Source of the DNA: Paenibacillus aurantius
GTDB taxonomy: Bacteria; Bacillota; Bacilli; Paenibacillales; NBRC-103111
NCBI RefSeq assembly: GCF_032268605.1
Contig: NZ_CP130318.1
Location: 5,121,501 to 5,185,500 of the forward strand
Length of the DNA: 64,000 nt
Direction: 5' to 3'
Positions within the stretch are counted from its first letter, which is position 1, and each line of letters begins with the position of its first letter. Shown piece after piece: positions 63,899 through 64,000 of the stretch. A model generated the notes under the pieces. That model was not told the DNA's origin. It worked only from the letters and a program-made list of their open reading frames with translations, and did no database searches. A program made the translations under genes and the position numbers.

Positions 63899-64000
63899 GT
63901 TATAAAACCTCCCTAAGTGGTTTGGGCCGAACCCGGGATAGCCGGGGCCGCTTATGATGATTGGCTGCCGGTTGGGGACAGCCACCGTTGTGCTATCATT

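Noticed and set aside
63899-64000. Sigma-B promoter before the YflT-type gene
   Set aside because: A GGGTTC was seen, but no GTTT-like -35 at 13-15 nt.

Overview
This window looks like chromosomal DNA of a GC-rich Firmicute, most likely Paenibacillus or a close relative in the Paenibacillaceae. I infer this from strong AGGAGG-type ribosome-binding sites, sigma-B, sigma-W-like and sigma-A-like promoters, a SigB/RsbVW module, GlgC/GlgD, a NfeD/flotillin pair, LplB/LplC-type sugar permeases, a large membrane-anchored AraC regulator and intracellular glycosidases. I saw no rRNA, tRNA, phage, insertion sequence or CRISPR array.

Layout. 1-4492: glutamate synthase large subunit, running off the left edge. 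4.9-16 kb: cell-envelope genes (two UgtP/MGDG-synthase-like glycosyltransferases, a polysaccharide deacetylase, a polytopic membrane protein, a YihY/BrkB protein) mixed with two Gfo/Idh/MocA oxidoreductases and an AraC regulator. 16-19 kb: a YhgE/Pip membrane protein and its TetR regulator, which share a 23-bp operator motif. 19-31.7 kb: an orphan sensor kinase, a decayed oxidoreductase, the NfeD-flotillin operon behind a sigma-W-type promoter, a small XRE/membrane-protein/thiN operon, cardiolipin synthase, GlsB- and YtxH-type stress proteins, a TspO homologue, an alpha/beta hydrolase, and a divergent HxlR/alcohol-dehydrogenase pair.

31.9-52.2 kb is the most notable region: a glycan-utilisation locus. 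One arm carries GH3, GH38, GH125 and GH18 enzymes and a TIM-barrel isomerase as an overlapping operon, divergent from a LacI regulator. The other arm carries a sialidase-like protein, two GH29 fucosidases, two permeases, a lipoprotein binding protein and an AraC-type sensor-regulator. None of the glycosidases shows a signal peptide. The inferred picture is import of oligosaccharides, perhaps N-glycan fragments, followed by cytoplasmic trimming of fucose, mannose and beta-linked sugars. No transporter ATPase is present.

52.4-57.1 kb is a general-stress island: rsbV-rsbW-sigB, a DUF948 gene and dps, each behind a GTTTMA-N14-GGGTAA promoter, plus a second RsbV/RsbW-like pair. 57.2-64 kb: an exported protein of unknown function, an SDR dehydrogenase, glgC-glgD, a divergent PLP-fold protein, and a YflT-type general stress protein.

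Most genes are closed by visible hairpin terminators, many working in both directions between convergent genes. All functions are inferred from sequence recognition, not from database searches.
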